Part shown: positions 55,399 through 64,000 of the stretch, piece by piece
Layout of the letters: each line of letters opens with the position of its first letter
Numbering within the stretch: position 1 is the stretch's first letter
Origin: Kaistia adipata DSM 17808
GTDB taxonomy: Bacteria; Pseudomonadota; Alphaproteobacteria; Rhizobiales; Kaistiaceae
Assembly (NCBI RefSeq): GCF_000423225.1
Contig: NZ_AUHO01000007.1
Coordinates: 124,001 to 188,000 of the forward strand
Direction of reading: 5' to 3'
Length of the DNA stretch: 64,000 nucleotides
The notes under the pieces: model-generated
What the model saw: the letters and a program-made list of their open reading frames with translations, nothing else
What the model was told of the DNA's origin: nothing
The model's database searches: none
Translations under genes and position numbers: made by a program

Positions 55399-56418
55399 CT
55401 AACCCTTCTTCAGGAACTTGAGGCCATGGCCGAGGATCAGCGGATCCGGCTCGCGCACCACCGACTTGTCGCGGCCCGGATAGTCGATCTGGCCAAGCAC
55501 GTGGCGGATGATGTTGAGGCGGGCGCGGCGCTTGTCGTTGGCGAGCACCACCGTCCAGGGCGTGATGTCGTTGTGGCAGGCGTCGAGCATCGTGTCGCGC
55601 GCCTTGGAATAATCCTTCCACTTGCCGAGCGCGGCATAGTCCATCGGCGACAATTTCCAGATCTTGAGCGGATTGTGCCGCCGCTCGTGGAAGCGCTTCA
55701 GCTGCATTTCCTGGCCGATGTCGAGCCAGAACTTGAACAGGATGGTGCCGGACTGCACCTGGGCGGCCTCGAAATAGGGCACCTGCTTCAGGAAAATCGC
55801 GTGTTCCTCGGGCGTGCAGAAGCCCATGACGATCTCGACGCCGGCGCGGTTGTACCAGGAGCGGTCGAAGGTGACGATCTCGCCGGCAGTCGGCAGCTGC
55901 GCGACATAGCGCTGGAAATACCACTGGCCGCGCTCGGTCTCGGTCGGCTTCGGCAGGGCGACGTCGCGCGCGGTGCGCGGGTTCATGTACTGGCGCAGCG
56001 CGAAGATGGCGCCGCCCTTGCCGGCGGCGTCGCGGCCCTCGAACACCAGAACCACCTTGAGGCCCTTGTCGATGACGTGGTGCTGCAGCTTGACCAGTTC
56101 GATCTGCAGCGCCGTCAGGTCTTCCTCGTATTTCTCCGACTTGAGCGTCTTGTCATAGGGATAGCCGCCCGACTTGAGCGCGGCGTCCGCCACCCATTCC
56201 GGCAGGACGGGATCGTCGAGGTCGAAGGAACCGAGCCGGGTCTCGATCGGCGGGGCGTCGATGGTCGGCTCCAGCTGCTCCGGCAGGGGGGCGGCCGCCT
56301 GGCCATTGTCCTTGCCGCCGTTCTTGCCGTTCTGCTTGCCGCCGTTCCTTCCCTTGTCGCCATTCTTGGCCGTGTCGTTCGGCTTGTCGCCGTCCGTCTT
56401 GTCGTCCGATTTCGCCAT
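55399..56418 (-). CDS. ppk2: Polyphosphate kinase 2 (PPK2)
   Basis: A 339-residue PPK2-family phosphotransferase that moves phosphate between polyphosphate and nucleotides. Walker A is [11 protein letters not shown] and the Walker B-type segment [19 protein letters not shown]; the lid region [22 protein letters not shown] is typical. The first 45 or so residues are a low-complexity Lys/Asn/Gly/Asp tail ([17 protein letters not shown]) beyond the usual length. The start at 56418 is the first fitting ATG. It is divergent from phoR, so phosphate storage and phosphate sensing lie side by side. Confidence 0.92.
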   Translation of the reverse strand: MAKSDDKTDGDKPNDTAKNGDKGRNGGKQNGKNGGKDNGQAAAPLPEQLEPTIDAPPIETRLGSFDLDDPVLPEWVADAALKSGGYPYDKTLKSEKYEEDLTALQIELVKLQHHVIDKGLKVVLVFEGRDAAGKGGAIFALRQYMNPRTARDVALPKPTETERGQWYFQRYVAQLPTAGEIVTFDRSWYNRAGVEIVMGFCTPEEHAIFLKQVPYFEAAQVQSGTILFKFWLDIGQEMQLKRFHERRHNPLKIWKLSPMDYAALGKWKDYSKARDTMLDACHNDITPWTVVLANDKRRARLNIIRHVLGQIDYPGRDKSVVREPDPLILGHGLKFLKKG

Positions 56419-56588
56419 CGTCCTTGCCGATGCCTCCTTGCCTGCTCCGCCATTCCGGGTCGATTGGCGACGGGACCGCCGATCGCCTAAGTATGGCTCG
56501 CGGCACACTGCCACGATGTCATCGGCTTGTCCTGTTCGACATGCAATGATGAGCCGGCAGTGGATCGGCACGGATATGGACATACGGA

Positions 56589-57926
56589 ATGAACAATGAC
56601 GACGGCGCGGCGGCGGGGCCGGACGGGATCGGTGAGGGGAAGGGCGGCGTGCTCGCCAGGCTGGCCGAGGCGCGCGCCTTCTTCCTGACGCTGGCGGCGC
56701 TCCTGCTGCTGCTCGTGCTGCTCGACCAGATCAGCGCGGTCGCGGCGGGGCTGCTGCTGGCGGCGAGCGTCGGCCTGTTCGCGGTGTTCGTGCGCGGCCG
56801 CGAGGCGGCGCCGGTGCGCCTGAAGAGCCGACAGCCGCCGTCGATCTGGCCGGAGACCGGCGTCAAGCGCATGGCCGACGCGCTGCCCGATCCCTGCGTC
56901 ATCCTCGATCGCCGGGGCGTCGTGCGTTACGCCAACAGCCGCGCCGAGGCGAGCTTTCCGATCCGGCCGGGCGATCCGCTCACCTTCCGCCTGCGCGCGC
57001 CGGATTTCGTCGGCGCCTTCGACCGGGTCGCCGCCGGCGGCCCGGCGGAAAAGGTGGAGTTCCTCGAGCGCGGCCTGACGGAGCGCTGGTACGAGGCCTG
57101 GTTCGCGCCCCTGGAGCCGGCTCCGAACGGCGCCGGCGAGCGCAGCAGCTTCATCGTGCTGATCTTCACCGACCTGACCGAGCAGCGCGTCAGCGAGAAG
57201 ATCCGCGTCGATTTCGTCGCCAATGCCAGCCACGAGCTGCGCACGCCGCTCGCCTCGCTTTCGGGCTTCATCGAGACCATGCAGGGGCCGGCGCGCGACG
57301 ACGCGGTGGCGCGCGCGCGCTTTCTCGGCATCATGCACGACCAGGCGACCCGCATGAGCCGCCTGATCGACGATCTCCTGTCGCTGTCGCGCATCGAGAT
57401 GAAGGCGCATATGCGGCCCGAGACGCCCGTCGACGTGGTGCGCGTCATCCGTGGCGTCGTCGACGCGCTGGAGCCGCAGGCGCGCGAACTTGGCGTGACC
57501 ATCGAGACGGACCTGCCCGACGCGCCCCTCGTCGTGCCGGCCGACCGCGACGAACTCGTGCAGGTTTTCCAGAACCTGGTCGAGAATGGCTGCAAGTACG
57601 GGCAGTCCGGCAAGCGGGTGCTGGTGACGGCGCGGGCGGCCGTCGACGGGCGCGGCGGGCCGGTCGTCTCGGTGCGCGATTTCGGCGCCGGCATCCCGGC
57701 CGAGCACCTGCCGCGGCTGACCGAGCGCTTCTATCGCGCCGACATCCAGGCGAGCCACGCGCAGCGCGGCACGGGGCTGGGCCTGGCCATCGTCAAGCAC
57801 ATCCTGAACCGCCATCGCGCCCGCCTGCTGATCGAAAGCAAGGCCGGCGAAGGGGCGACCTTCACCGTCGCATTCACCACCACGCTCAGCCTTCCCGATT
57901 CGTCATCTGTCGGAAAAGTGAATTGA
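56589..57926 (+). CDS. phoR: Phosphate regulon sensor histidine kinase PhoR
   Basis: A 445-residue membrane kinase. Two hydrophobic segments (about 28-68) precede a PAS domain (about 95-200). The HisKA domain has phospho-acceptor His215 in [17 protein letters not shown], and the ATPase domain has [10 protein letters not shown] (N box), DFGAGIP (G1) and [12 protein letters not shown] (G2). It phosphorylates PhoB at low phosphate and is inhibited through PstSCAB-PhoU. It is the first gene of the pho locus. Confidence 0.93.
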   Translation: MNNDDGAAAGPDGIGEGKGGVLARLAEARAFFLTLAALLLLLVLLDQISAVAAGLLLAASVGLFAVFVRGREAAPVRLKSRQPPSIWPETGVKRMADALPDPCVILDRRGVVRYANSRAEASFPIRPGDPLTFRLRAPDFVGAFDRVAAGGPAEKVEFLERGLTERWYEAWFAPLEPAPNGAGERSSFIVLIFTDLTEQRVSEKIRVDFVANASHELRTPLASLSGFIETMQGPARDDAVARARFLGIMHDQATRMSRLIDDLLSLSRIEMKAHMRPETPVDVVRVIRGVVDALEPQARELGVTIETDLPDAPLVVPADRDELVQVFQNLVENGCKYGQSGKRVLVTARAAVDGRGGPVVSVRDFGAGIPAEHLPRLTERFYRADIQASHAQRGTGLGLAIVKHILNRHRARLLIESKAGEGATFTVAFTTTLSLPDSSSVGKVN

Positions 57927-57941
57927 TTTCAAAGGTTTGCA

Positions 57942-57981
57942 CTGTCACAAAACAGTAATGATATCGTCATAGAACGATTAC
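57942..57981 (+). promoter_or_regulatory. Pho-box array before pstS
   Basis: Half-sites spaced 11 bases apart: CTGTCAC (57942), CAGTAAT (57953), TCGTCAT (57964) and weakly CGATTAC (57975), compared with the PhoB half-site CTGTCAT/C. The first two form CTGTCAC-AAAA-CAGTAAT, a recognisable Pho box. The AT-rich patch stands out in GC-rich DNA. It lies 91-130 bases before the pstS start, so the pst operon should be PhoB-activated. Confidence 0.75.
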
Positions 57982-58071
57982 CTGCCGGCTCTAGGGTCCC
58001 CTCGCGTCCCGGTCGACAGCGGCGGGGACAGGCAACCGCAAGTCCCGGAACCTTCGTCAGGGAGACGTCAG

Positions 58072-59121
58072 GTGAAATTCAAGAACATCGCACTCGCCGC
58101 CGGCTTTTTCGCCGCCACGATCGGCTTCGGCTCGGCCCAGGCCGCCGATATCTCCGGCGCCGGCGCGACCTTCCCCTATCCGGTTTACGCCAAGTGGGCT
58201 GACGCCTATAAGAAGGAAACCGGCACCGGTATGAATTACCAGTCGATCGGTTCCGGCGGCGGCATCAAGCAGATCAAGGCGAAGACGGTCACCTTCGGTG
58301 CCTCCGACGCCCCGCTGAAGCCGGAAGAGCTCGAGAAGGCCGGCCTGGTCCAGTTCCCGACGGTCATCGGCGGCGTCGTGCCGATCATCAACGTGCCGGG
58401 CCTGAAGCCGGGCGAGCTCGTCCTCGACGGCCAGACGCTCGCCGACATCTTCCAGGGCAAGATCGCCAAGTGGAACGACGAGGCGATCAAGAAGCTCAAC
58501 CCGTCGCTCGAGCTGCCGGACATGGCGATCGCCGTCGTGCGCCGCTCGGACGGTTCGGGCACCAGCTTCGTGTTCACCACCTACCTGTCGCAGGTCTCGA
58601 AGGCCTGGGCCGACGAAGTCGGCGCCGCCTCGGCCGTCGAGTGGCCGGTCGGCATCGGCGCCAAGGGCAATGAGGGCATCGCCGCCAATGTCGGCCAGAC
58701 CCAGGGCTCGATCGGCTATGTCGAGTACGCCTTCGCCGCCCAGAACGGCATGTCCTACGCCAAGCTGATCAACAAGGACGGCAAGACCGTCGCTCCGGAC
58801 GCGGCCAACTTCGCCGCCGCCGCCGCGAATGTCGACTGGGCCAACGCGCCTGGCTACTACGTCACCATGACGAACGAGCCGGGCGAGGCTTCCTGGCCGA
58901 TTACCGCCACCACCTTCATCCTCGTCTATGCCAAGCCGGACAAGCCGGCCGACGTCGCCGAAGCCCTCAAGTTCTTCGACTGGGCCTACGCCAAGGGCGA
59001 CGCGATGGCCGAGGAACTGCACTACATCCCGCTGCCGGACAGCGTCGTCGCCAACATCAAGGCAACGTGGACGAAGAGCATCGTCGACGCCGACGGCAAG
59101 CCGGTCTTCGCGGCTAACTAA
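58072..59121 (+). CDS. pstS: Periplasmic phosphate-binding protein PstS
   Basis: A 349-residue phosphate receptor. The Sec signal covers about residues 1-24 (cleavage after GSAQA). [48 protein letters not shown] and [17 protein letters not shown] contain the phosphate-binding loops. The start is GTG at 58072 with AGGGAGA 8 bases upstream; no upstream ATG is in frame. Strong hairpin at 59135-59161 follows, which would help make PstS more abundant than the membrane subunits. Confidence 0.96.
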   Translation: MKFKNIALAAGFFAATIGFGSAQAADISGAGATFPYPVYAKWADAYKKETGTGMNYQSIGSGGGIKQIKAKTVTFGASDAPLKPEELEKAGLVQFPTVIGGVVPIINVPGLKPGELVLDGQTLADIFQGKIAKWNDEAIKKLNPSLELPDMAIAVVRRSDGSGTSFVFTTYLSQVSKAWADEVGAASAVEWPVGIGAKGNEGIAANVGQTQGSIGYVEYAFAAQNGMSYAKLINKDGKTVAPDAANFAAAAANVDWANAPGYYVTMTNEPGEASWPITATTFILVYAKPDKPADVAEALKFFDWAYAKGDAMAEELHYIPLPDSVVANIKATWTKSIVDADGKPVFAAN

Positions 59122-59134
59122 GTCGAAACAAAGC

Positions 59135-59161
59135 GGAAGAGGGGCGTTCGGCCCCTCTTCC
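59135..59161 (+). terminator. Hairpin between pstS and pstC (attenuator or mRNA stabiliser)
   Basis: A perfect 11-bp stem GGAAGAGGGGC / GCCCCTCTTCC with loop GTTCG, 14 bases after the pstS stop. No T-run follows, so partial termination or 3'-end protection of pstS mRNA is more likely than full termination. Confidence 0.65.
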
Positions 59162-59204
59162 CACTTTCAGCAAATGGGTCCGTATGCGGAGCCGGGAAAA
59201 CAAC

Positions 59205-60197
59205 ATGGTCGATGCAGCGATGACAGGCGTGACCAGCGCCGGCATGGATAGCGCCAGGCTCAAACGCATGCGGCGGTTCAGGACCGGCGACGCCACCTTC
59301 AGGGGGCTGACCTTCGGCGCCGCGCTGACGGTCCTGCTGCTCCTCGGCGGCGTGATCCTGTCGCTGGTCCATGGATCCCTCCCGGCGCTGTCGGAATTCG
59401 GCTTCGGCTTCCTGACTTCGCAGTCCTGGAATCCCGTCACCGAGAAGTTCGGCGCGCTGTCGCCGATCTACGGCACGATCGTCACCTCCTTCATCGCGCT
59501 GCTGATCGCCGTTCCCGTCGGCATCGGCATCGCCATCTTCCTGACCGAGCTTTGCCCGCCCTGGCTGAAGCGCCCGATCGGCGTCGCCGTCGAGCTGCTC
59601 GCCGGCATCCCGTCGATCATCTACGGCATCTGGGGCCTGTTCGTCTTCGCGCCCTTCTTCCAGACCAACGTCCAGCCCTTCCTGATCTCGCTGTTCGCGC
59701 CGATCCCGGTGCTGAACAACCTGTTCGCCGGCCCGCCCTACGGCATCGGCATCCTCACCGCCGGCTTCATCCTGGCGATCATGGTCCTGCCCTTCATCAC
59801 CTCGATCACCCGCGACGTGTTCGACACCGTCCCGCCCGTACTGAAGGAGGCCACCTACGGCCTCGGCTGCACGACCTCGGAGGTCGTCACCAAGGTGGTG
59901 CTGCCCTACACCCGGGTCGGCGTCATCGGCGGCGTCATGCTCGGCCTTGGCCGCGCCCTCGGCGAGACCATGGCGGTCACCTTCGTCATCGGCAACGCGC
60001 ACAAGATCTCGGCCTCGATCATGGCGCCCGGCACGACGATCTCGGCCTCGATCGCCAACGAGTTCACCGAGGCGGTCGGCGACCTCTACACCTCGTCGCT
60101 GATCGCGCTCGGCCTGATCCTCTTCATCATCACCTTCATCGTTCTCGCCGGGGCACGCCTGCTGCTGCTGCGCATGAACGTCAAGGCCGGCAACTGA
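59205..60197 (+). CDS. pstC: Phosphate ABC transporter permease PstC
   Basis: A 330-residue inner-membrane subunit with about six hydrophobic segments. [18 protein letters not shown] and [25 protein letters not shown] (ATPase-docking loop) are PstC-specific. I chose ATG 59205, preceded by CCGGGAAAACAAC, over ATG 59184, which lacks a ribosome site. Acts with PstA and PstB and couples phosphate supply to PhoR through PhoU. Confidence 0.94.
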   Translation: MVDAAMTGVTSAGMDSARLKRMRRFRTGDATFRGLTFGAALTVLLLLGGVILSLVHGSLPALSEFGFGFLTSQSWNPVTEKFGALSPIYGTIVTSFIALLIAVPVGIGIAIFLTELCPPWLKRPIGVAVELLAGIPSIIYGIWGLFVFAPFFQTNVQPFLISLFAPIPVLNNLFAGPPYGIGILTAGFILAIMVLPFITSITRDVFDTVPPVLKEATYGLGCTTSEVVTKVVLPYTRVGVIGGVMLGLGRALGETMAVTFVIGNAHKISASIMAPGTTISASIANEFTEAVGDLYTSSLIALGLILFIITFIVLAGARLLLLRMNVKAGN

Positions 60198-60208
60198 GGC
60201 GCGCGATC

Positions 60209-61111
60209 ATGGCAAACACTCTCGGCACCTCCGCCTCCGCCGGCTTCTCGGCCGCCTCCACGCCCGAGGCCCAGGCGCTCTATCGCCGCCGCCGGCGCGG
60301 CAATGGGATCCTCCTGTCGCTTTCCGTCGTCGCCACGCTGTTCGGCCTGCTCTGGCTCGTGCTGATCCTGGCGGCGCTGCTCTACAAGGGCGTCAGCGGC
60401 CTCTCGGTCGCGGTCTTCACGGAAATGACCCCGCCGCCCGGTTCCGCCGGCGGCCTGCTCAACGCCATCTGGGGCAGCCTGCTGATGACCGTCGGCGGCG
60501 TGCTCATCGGTACGCCGATCGGCATCCTCGCCGGCACCTACATGTCGGAGTATGGCCGCGGCAGGAAGCTCACCACCGTGGTCCGCTTCATCAACGACAT
60601 CCTGCTCGCGGCGCCGTCGATCGTCATCGGCCTGTTCGTCTACGAGGTGATGGTCGTGCAGATGGGCCACTTCTCGGCCTGGGCCGGCTGCGTGGCGCTC
60701 GCCATCCTGGTCATCCCGGTCGTCGTCCGCACCACCGAGGACATGCTCAACCTGGTGCCGAACCAGCTGCGCGAGGCGGCCGCCGCGCTCGGCCTGCCGC
60801 GCTCGATCATGATCCGGCATGTCGCCTACAAGGCGGCGATGTCGGGCATCGTCACCGGCGTGCTGCTCGCCATCGCCCGCGTCAGCGGCGAGACGGCGCC
60901 GCTGCTCTTCACCGCTCTGAACAACCAGTTCTGGAGCTCCGACATGAACTCGCCGATGTCGTCGCTGCCGGTGACGATCTTCCAGTTCGCGCTCTCGCCC
61001 TATCAGGACTGGCAGTCGCTGGCCTGGACCGGCGCCCTGCTCATCACCTTCACCGTGCTTGCGCTCAACATCGTTGCGCGCGCCTTCCTCAGCCCCAAGG
61101 CTCAAAAATGA
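60209..61111 (+). CDS. pstA: Phosphate ABC transporter permease PstA
   Basis: A 300-residue permease with about six hydrophobic segments, [19 protein letters not shown], and the docking loop [26 protein letters not shown]. The N-terminal basic stretch YRRRRRGNG precedes the first segment. The start at 60209 lies 11 bases after pstC; its stop overlaps the pstB start by 4 bases (ATGA). Confidence 0.94.
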   Translation: MANTLGTSASAGFSAASTPEAQALYRRRRRGNGILLSLSVVATLFGLLWLVLILAALLYKGVSGLSVAVFTEMTPPPGSAGGLLNAIWGSLLMTVGGVLIGTPIGILAGTYMSEYGRGRKLTTVVRFINDILLAAPSIVIGLFVYEVMVVQMGHFSAWAGCVALAILVIPVVVRTTEDMLNLVPNQLREAAAALGLPRSIMIRHVAYKAAMSGIVTGVLLAIARVSGETAPLLFTALNNQFWSSDMNSPMSSLPVTIFQFALSPYQDWQSLAWTGALLITFTVLALNIVARAFLSPKAQK

Positions 61112-61893
61112 ACCAGCTCGCGATGAACACCACCGGCTTGGCCGAGAAGGTCTCGATCCGCAACCTGAAGTTCTTCTATGGCGACACCCAGGCGCTGAAG
61201 ACGATCAACCTGCCGCTCTTCGAGAAAAAGGTCACCGCCTTCATCGGCCCGTCGGGCTGCGGAAAGTCGACCCTGCTGCGCGTGCTGAACCGCATGTACG
61301 ACCTCTACCCGCGCCAGCGCGCCGAGGGCGAGGTGCTGTTCGACGGCAAGAACGTGCTGGACCCCGACCAGGACCGCAACATGCTGCGCGCCCGCATCGG
61401 CATGGTGTTCCAGAAGCCGACGCCGTTCCCGATGTCGATCTACGACAACATCGCCTTCGGCATCCGTCTCTATGAAAGCCTCTCGCGCTCGGAGATGGAC
61501 GGTCGCGTCGAGGCGGCGCTGACCCGCGCCGCGCTCTGGAACGAGGTCAAGGACAAGCTCAATTCCAGCGGCCTCAGCCTGTCGGGCGGTCAGCAGCAGC
61601 GCCTCTGCATCGCCCGCACCATCGCGGTGCGGCCGGAAGTGGTGCTGTTCGACGAGCCCTGTTCGGCGCTCGATCCGATCTCGACCGCTAAGATCGAGGA
61701 ACTGATCGACGAGCTGACGACCGACTACACGATCGCCATCGTCACCCACAACATGCAGCAGGCGGCGCGCGTCTCCGACTACACCGCCTTCATGTATCTC
61801 GGCGAGCTGATCGAGTTCGACGAGACGGCGAAGATCTTCACCTCGCCCAGCGACAAGCGCACCCAGGATTACATCACCGGACGCTTCGGCTGA
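61108..61893 (+). CDS. pstB: Phosphate ABC transporter ATP-binding protein PstB
   Basis: A 261-residue ATPase. Walker [10 protein letters not shown], the PstB-specific [25 protein letters not shown]-loop [15 protein letters not shown], signature LSGGQQQRL, Walker [17 protein letters not shown] and H-loop VTHNMQQA are all intact. Overlaps pstA by 4 bases; phoU follows after 27 bases. Confidence 0.96.
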   Translation: MNQLAMNTTGLAEKVSIRNLKFFYGDTQALKTINLPLFEKKVTAFIGPSGCGKSTLLRVLNRMYDLYPRQRAEGEVLFDGKNVLDPDQDRNMLRARIGMVFQKPTPFPMSIYDNIAFGIRLYESLSRSEMDGRVEAALTRAALWNEVKDKLNSSGLSLSGGQQQRLCIARTIAVRPEVVLFDEPCSALDPISTAKIEELIDELTTDYTIAIVTHNMQQAARVSDYTAFMYLGELIEFDETAKIFTSPSDKRTQDYITGRFG

Positions 61894-61920
61894 GGCCGGG
61901 CCGGGGGGTAGGAGCACGAC

Positions 61921-62637
61921 ATGTCCGAGCATATTGTTTCCCGTTACGATGATGAACTGAACGACGTCGCCCGCCGCATCGCCGAGATGGGCGGCATGGC
62001 GGAGCGCCTGGTGGATGTGGCCGTCGGCGCGCTGATGCGGGTCGATACCGAGACCGCCAAGCAGGTGATCGCCGACGACAAGAAGCTCGACGCGCTGCAG
62101 CGCGAATGCGAGGAGCGGGCTGTCATGATCATCGCCCGGCGCCAGCCCATGGCGCTGGACCTGCGCGAGGTCATCGGCGTGCAGCGCATCTCGAGCGATC
62201 TCGAGCGCATCGGCGACCTGGCCAAGAACATCGCCAAGCGCGTCATGGCGCTGGACGGCCAGTTCCAGTCGAAGCGCTTCAACACCGGCGTCGAGCACAT
62301 GGCGCAGCTGTCGCTGGCCCAGCTCAAGGACGTGCTGGACGCCTATGCGACCCGCGATGTCGACCAGGCCTACCAGGTCTGGAAGCGCGACGAAGAGATC
62401 GACGCCATGTACACGTCGCTCTTCCGCGAGCTCCTCACCTACATGATGGAAGATCCGCGCAACATCACCTTCTGCACGCATCTCCTGTTCTGCGCCAAGA
62501 ACATCGAGCGCATCGGCGACCACGCCACCAACATCGCCGAGACGATCTACTACGTCGTCAATGGCCGCGTGCTCGAGGAAGACCGTCCGAAGCAGGACGA
62601 GTCGAGCACGACCGCCGTCGCGTACGAGCAGAACTGA
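61921..62637 (+). CDS. phoU: Phosphate transport regulator PhoU
   Basis: A 238-residue protein of two repeated three-helix bundles. The paired metal-binding motifs are in DDKKLDALQRECEERA...ISSDLERIGDLAKNIAK and RDEEIDAMYTSLFREL...CAKNIERIGDHATNIAE. It relays PstSCAB state to PhoR and restrains both transport and the Pho response. Upstream GGGGGTAGGAGCACGAC supplies the ribosome site. phoB follows 31 bases downstream. Confidence 0.95.
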   Translation: MSEHIVSRYDDELNDVARRIAEMGGMAERLVDVAVGALMRVDTETAKQVIADDKKLDALQRECEERAVMIIARRQPMALDLREVIGVQRISSDLERIGDLAKNIAKRVMALDGQFQSKRFNTGVEHMAQLSLAQLKDVLDAYATRDVDQAYQVWKRDEEIDAMYTSLFRELLTYMMEDPRNITFCTHLLFCAKNIERIGDHATNIAETIYYVVNGRVLEEDRPKQDESSTTAVAYEQN

Positions 62638-62668
62638 ACCGCGCGCCGAGAGATCCGGATATTTCTTC

Positions 62669-63367
62669 ATGACCCCCCGCGTGATGATCGTCGAGGACGA
62701 GGAGGCGCTGAGCCTCCTCCTCCGTTACAATCTTGAAGCCGAGGGCTATGCCGTCGAAGTGGTGCCGCGTGGCGACGATGCCGAGATGCGGCTGCTGGAG
62801 ACGGTTCCCGACCTGCTGCTGCTCGACTGGATGCTGCCCGGCATCTCCGGCATCGAGCTTTGCCGGCGCCTGCGGGCGCGCGACGCCACCCGCACCCTGC
62901 CGGTGATCATGCTGACCGCCCGCGGCGAGGAGCAGGAGCGCATCCGCGGCCTCGCCACCGGCGCCGACGACTATGTGGTGAAGCCGTTCTCTGTGCCGGA
63001 GCTGATGGCCCGCGTCCGCGCCATCCTGCGCCGCTCGCGGCCCGAGGTGATCGCGACGCTGCTCAAGGCCGGCGACATCGAGCTCGATCGCGAGACGCAC
63101 CGCGTCCGTCGTTCCGGCCGCGAGCTGCATCTCGGCCCGACCGAGTTCCGCCTGCTCGAATATCTGATGAAGAGCCCCGGCCGCGTGTTCTCGCGCGAGC
63201 AGCTCCTGGACGGGGTCTGGGGGCGCGACGTCTATGTCGACGAGCGCACCGTCGACGTGCATATCGGCCGCCTGCGCAAGGCCGTCAATCGCGGCCGGGT
63301 CAAGGATCCGATCCGCACGGTGCGCGGCTCCGGCTATTCCTTCGACGACCAGTTCGCGGCGGCCTAG
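62669..63367 (+). CDS. phoB: Phosphate regulon response regulator PhoB
   Basis: A 232-residue OmpR-class regulator. Receiver domain (1-120) has VEDEE, phospho-acceptor Asp53 in LLLDWMLPG, and the Lys of YVVKPFS. The winged-helix DNA-binding domain (about 130-230) has LGPTEFRLLEYLMKSPGRVFSREQLLDGVWG and VDVHIGRLRKAVN. The ATG at 62669 is close behind phoU. It should bind the Pho-box array before pstS. Last gene of the phoR-pst-phoU-phoB set. Confidence 0.96.
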   Translation: MTPRVMIVEDEEALSLLLRYNLEAEGYAVEVVPRGDDAEMRLLETVPDLLLLDWMLPGISGIELCRRLRARDATRTLPVIMLTARGEEQERIRGLATGADDYVVKPFSVPELMARVRAILRRSRPEVIATLLKAGDIELDRETHRVRRSGRELHLGPTEFRLLEYLMKSPGRVFSREQLLDGVWGRDVYVDERTVDVHIGRLRKAVNRGRVKDPIRTVRGSGYSFDDQFAAA

Positions 63368-63413
63368 CCGTCCGCCGGAGCCTTTCGCCTTTCGGGGCGG
63401 TTCGCTTCAATCC

Positions 63414-63445
63414 AAGCCGCGCGGGAACTCCCGGCGCGGCTTTTT
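63414..63445 (+). terminator. Terminator after phoB
   Basis: AAGCCGCGC (63414-63422) pairs with GCGCGGCTT (63434-63442); GGG/CCC extends it inside. A T-run TTTTT (63441-63445) follows. It ends the phosphate regulon transcript. Confidence 0.88.
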
Positions 63446-63480
63446 GCTGTCCGCGCGACGGACGGCAGTCCCTGGAAACA

Positions 63481-63518
63481 ATTCGGCCGCGCGTCTCCGG
63501 GGAGGCGCGCGGCCGAAT
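63481..63518 (-). terminator. Long hairpin, probable terminator of gcrA
   Basis: A 13-bp perfect stem ATTCGGCCGCGCG / CGCGCGGCCGAAT, with CTCC-GG-GGAG inside the 12-base loop. It lies 53 bases beyond the gcrA stop. The T content after it on the minus strand (TGTTTCC) is low. Confidence 0.65.
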
Positions 63519-63571
63519 CGTGTCGCGCCGGGAGGGGGGAGGACCGGCGCGTGGAGAGGATCAGCCTCGGC

Positions 63572-64000
63572 TCAGGCGCCGACGGCCTTCTTCTGGCGGC
63601 GGTCATGCACCGGCTGGTAGGCGACGCGCGAATGATATTCGCAGTACGGGATGCCGGAGTTGGAGCGCTGGCCGCAGAAGTGGAAATCCTCGGAGCTCGG
63701 ATCGCCGATCGGCCACTTGCAGGTCTGCTCGGTCAGCGTGAGGATCGTGGCGTGCAGGCTGATCGGCACGACCACGTCGTCGGTGCTGGCGGCGCGGACG
63801 ACGCGGCGCGGCTCCGGCGCCAGCTGGCCGAGCGGCTTCAGCGCCGTGTTGCCGGCGACCATCGGCCTGACCGGATTGGGCCGTCCGGTTGTCGCCGAGC
63901 GGCCGCTGCTGGTCGCGGCGGGCTTGCGGGCGCGGGCGACCGGCGTCGAGGCCGGCTTGGCGCGACCGGAGAGGCTCAGCCGATGTACCTTGCCGATGAC
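63572..64000 (-). CDS. gcrA: GcrA cell cycle regulator, C-terminal part (5' end outside window)
   Basis: The frame is open to the right edge, so the N-terminal DNA-binding part (with the WTDER-type helix-turn-helix) is missing. Visible are VIGKVHRL followed by LSLSGRAKP, a basic Ala/Pro/Arg linker, and the conserved C-terminal domain TEQTCKWPIGDPSSEDFHFCGQRSNSGIPYCEYHSRVAYQP. In Caulobacter GcrA binds sigma-70 and acts at promoters methylated by CcrM. The protein is an alphaproteobacterial marker. Confidence 0.93.
   Translation of the reverse strand, partial: VIGKVHRLSLSGRAKPASTPVARARKPAATSSGRSATTGRPNPVRPMVAGNTALKPLGQLAPEPRRVVRAASTDDVVVPISLHATILTLTEQTCKWPIGDPSSEDFHFCGQRSNSGIPYCEYHSRVAYQPVHDRRQKKAVGA

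Noticed and set aside
53535-55421. 628-residue open frame opposite the acidic membrane protein
   Set aside because: The Val/Ile/Phe-rich stretches are the reverse reading of Asp/Glu codons. The minus-strand frame has an organised domain layout, so that one is kept. Confidence in the choice is moderate.
56440-56560. Pho box between ppk2 and phoR
   Set aside because: CTGCCAC and TGTCATC occur but are not at 11-base spacing; evidence too weak to list.
58047-58070. GGAAC before pstS as EcfG promoter
   Set aside because: There is no CGTT-like element 16-17 bases downstream; the Pho boxes explain the region better.

Overview
The window is high-GC DNA from an alphaproteobacterium, most likely of the Hyphomicrobiales (Rhizobiales). 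The evidence is a GcrA cell-cycle regulator at the right edge, a complete PhyR/NepR/EcfG general stress response locus with GGAAC-N16-CGTT promoters, an alphaproteobacterial LexA box (GAAC-N7-GAAC) before imuA-imuB-dnaE2, a fused CysNC, and intergenic palindromic repeats typical of these genomes. I cannot name the genus. Coding density is high. I see no phage, integrase, transposase, CRISPR array, tRNA or rRNA; the mobile-looking DNA is short non-coding repeats.

Layout. 0-4.3 kb: 3' part of a UvrD/Rep helicase, a repeat-rich gap with a MITE-like element, an ABC exporter and a small coiled-coil membrane protein. 4.4-10.3 kb: SOS mutasome imuA-imuB-dnaE2. 10.5-16.3 kb: a Dabb-family protein and a leftward tetR/adaptor/RND pump operon. 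16.6-19.7 kb: an APH-type kinase translationally coupled to a divergent enolase paralogue, then a convergent SDR. 19.9-21.3 kb: ribB with a degenerate cyclohydrolase domain, and a DUF1328 peptide. 21.4-26.2 kb: general stress response core (ecfG, nepR, phyR, an HWE kinase) and a small envelope-stress operon with its own EcfG promoter.

26.3-47.6 kb is the most striking region. It carries a contiguous reductive pyrimidine catabolism cluster: preT-preA (uracil/thymine reduction), dihydropyrimidinase, N-carbamoyl-beta-alanine amidohydrolase, an omega-aminotransferase and methylmalonate-semialdehyde dehydrogenase, i.e. uracil to acetyl-CoA and thymine to propionyl-CoA. Two ABC importers flank it, one of polyamine type and one of NMT1/THI5 type. 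A RutR-like regulator lies inside, and a near-consensus RutR operator sits between the divergent first importer and preT. RutR in E. coli controls the different, oxidative Rut route, so this looks like regulator reuse on the reductive route.

47.7-53.2 kb: a GT39-type membrane glycosyltransferase and sulfate activation genes (cysQ-like, cysD, cysNC). 53.2-56.4 kb: a second copy of the MITE-like element, a very acidic single-pass membrane protein and a PPK2 polyphosphate kinase. 56.6-63.4 kb: the phosphate regulon phoR-pstSCAB-phoU-phoB with a Pho-box array before pstS. 63.57-64 kb: 3' part of gcrA.
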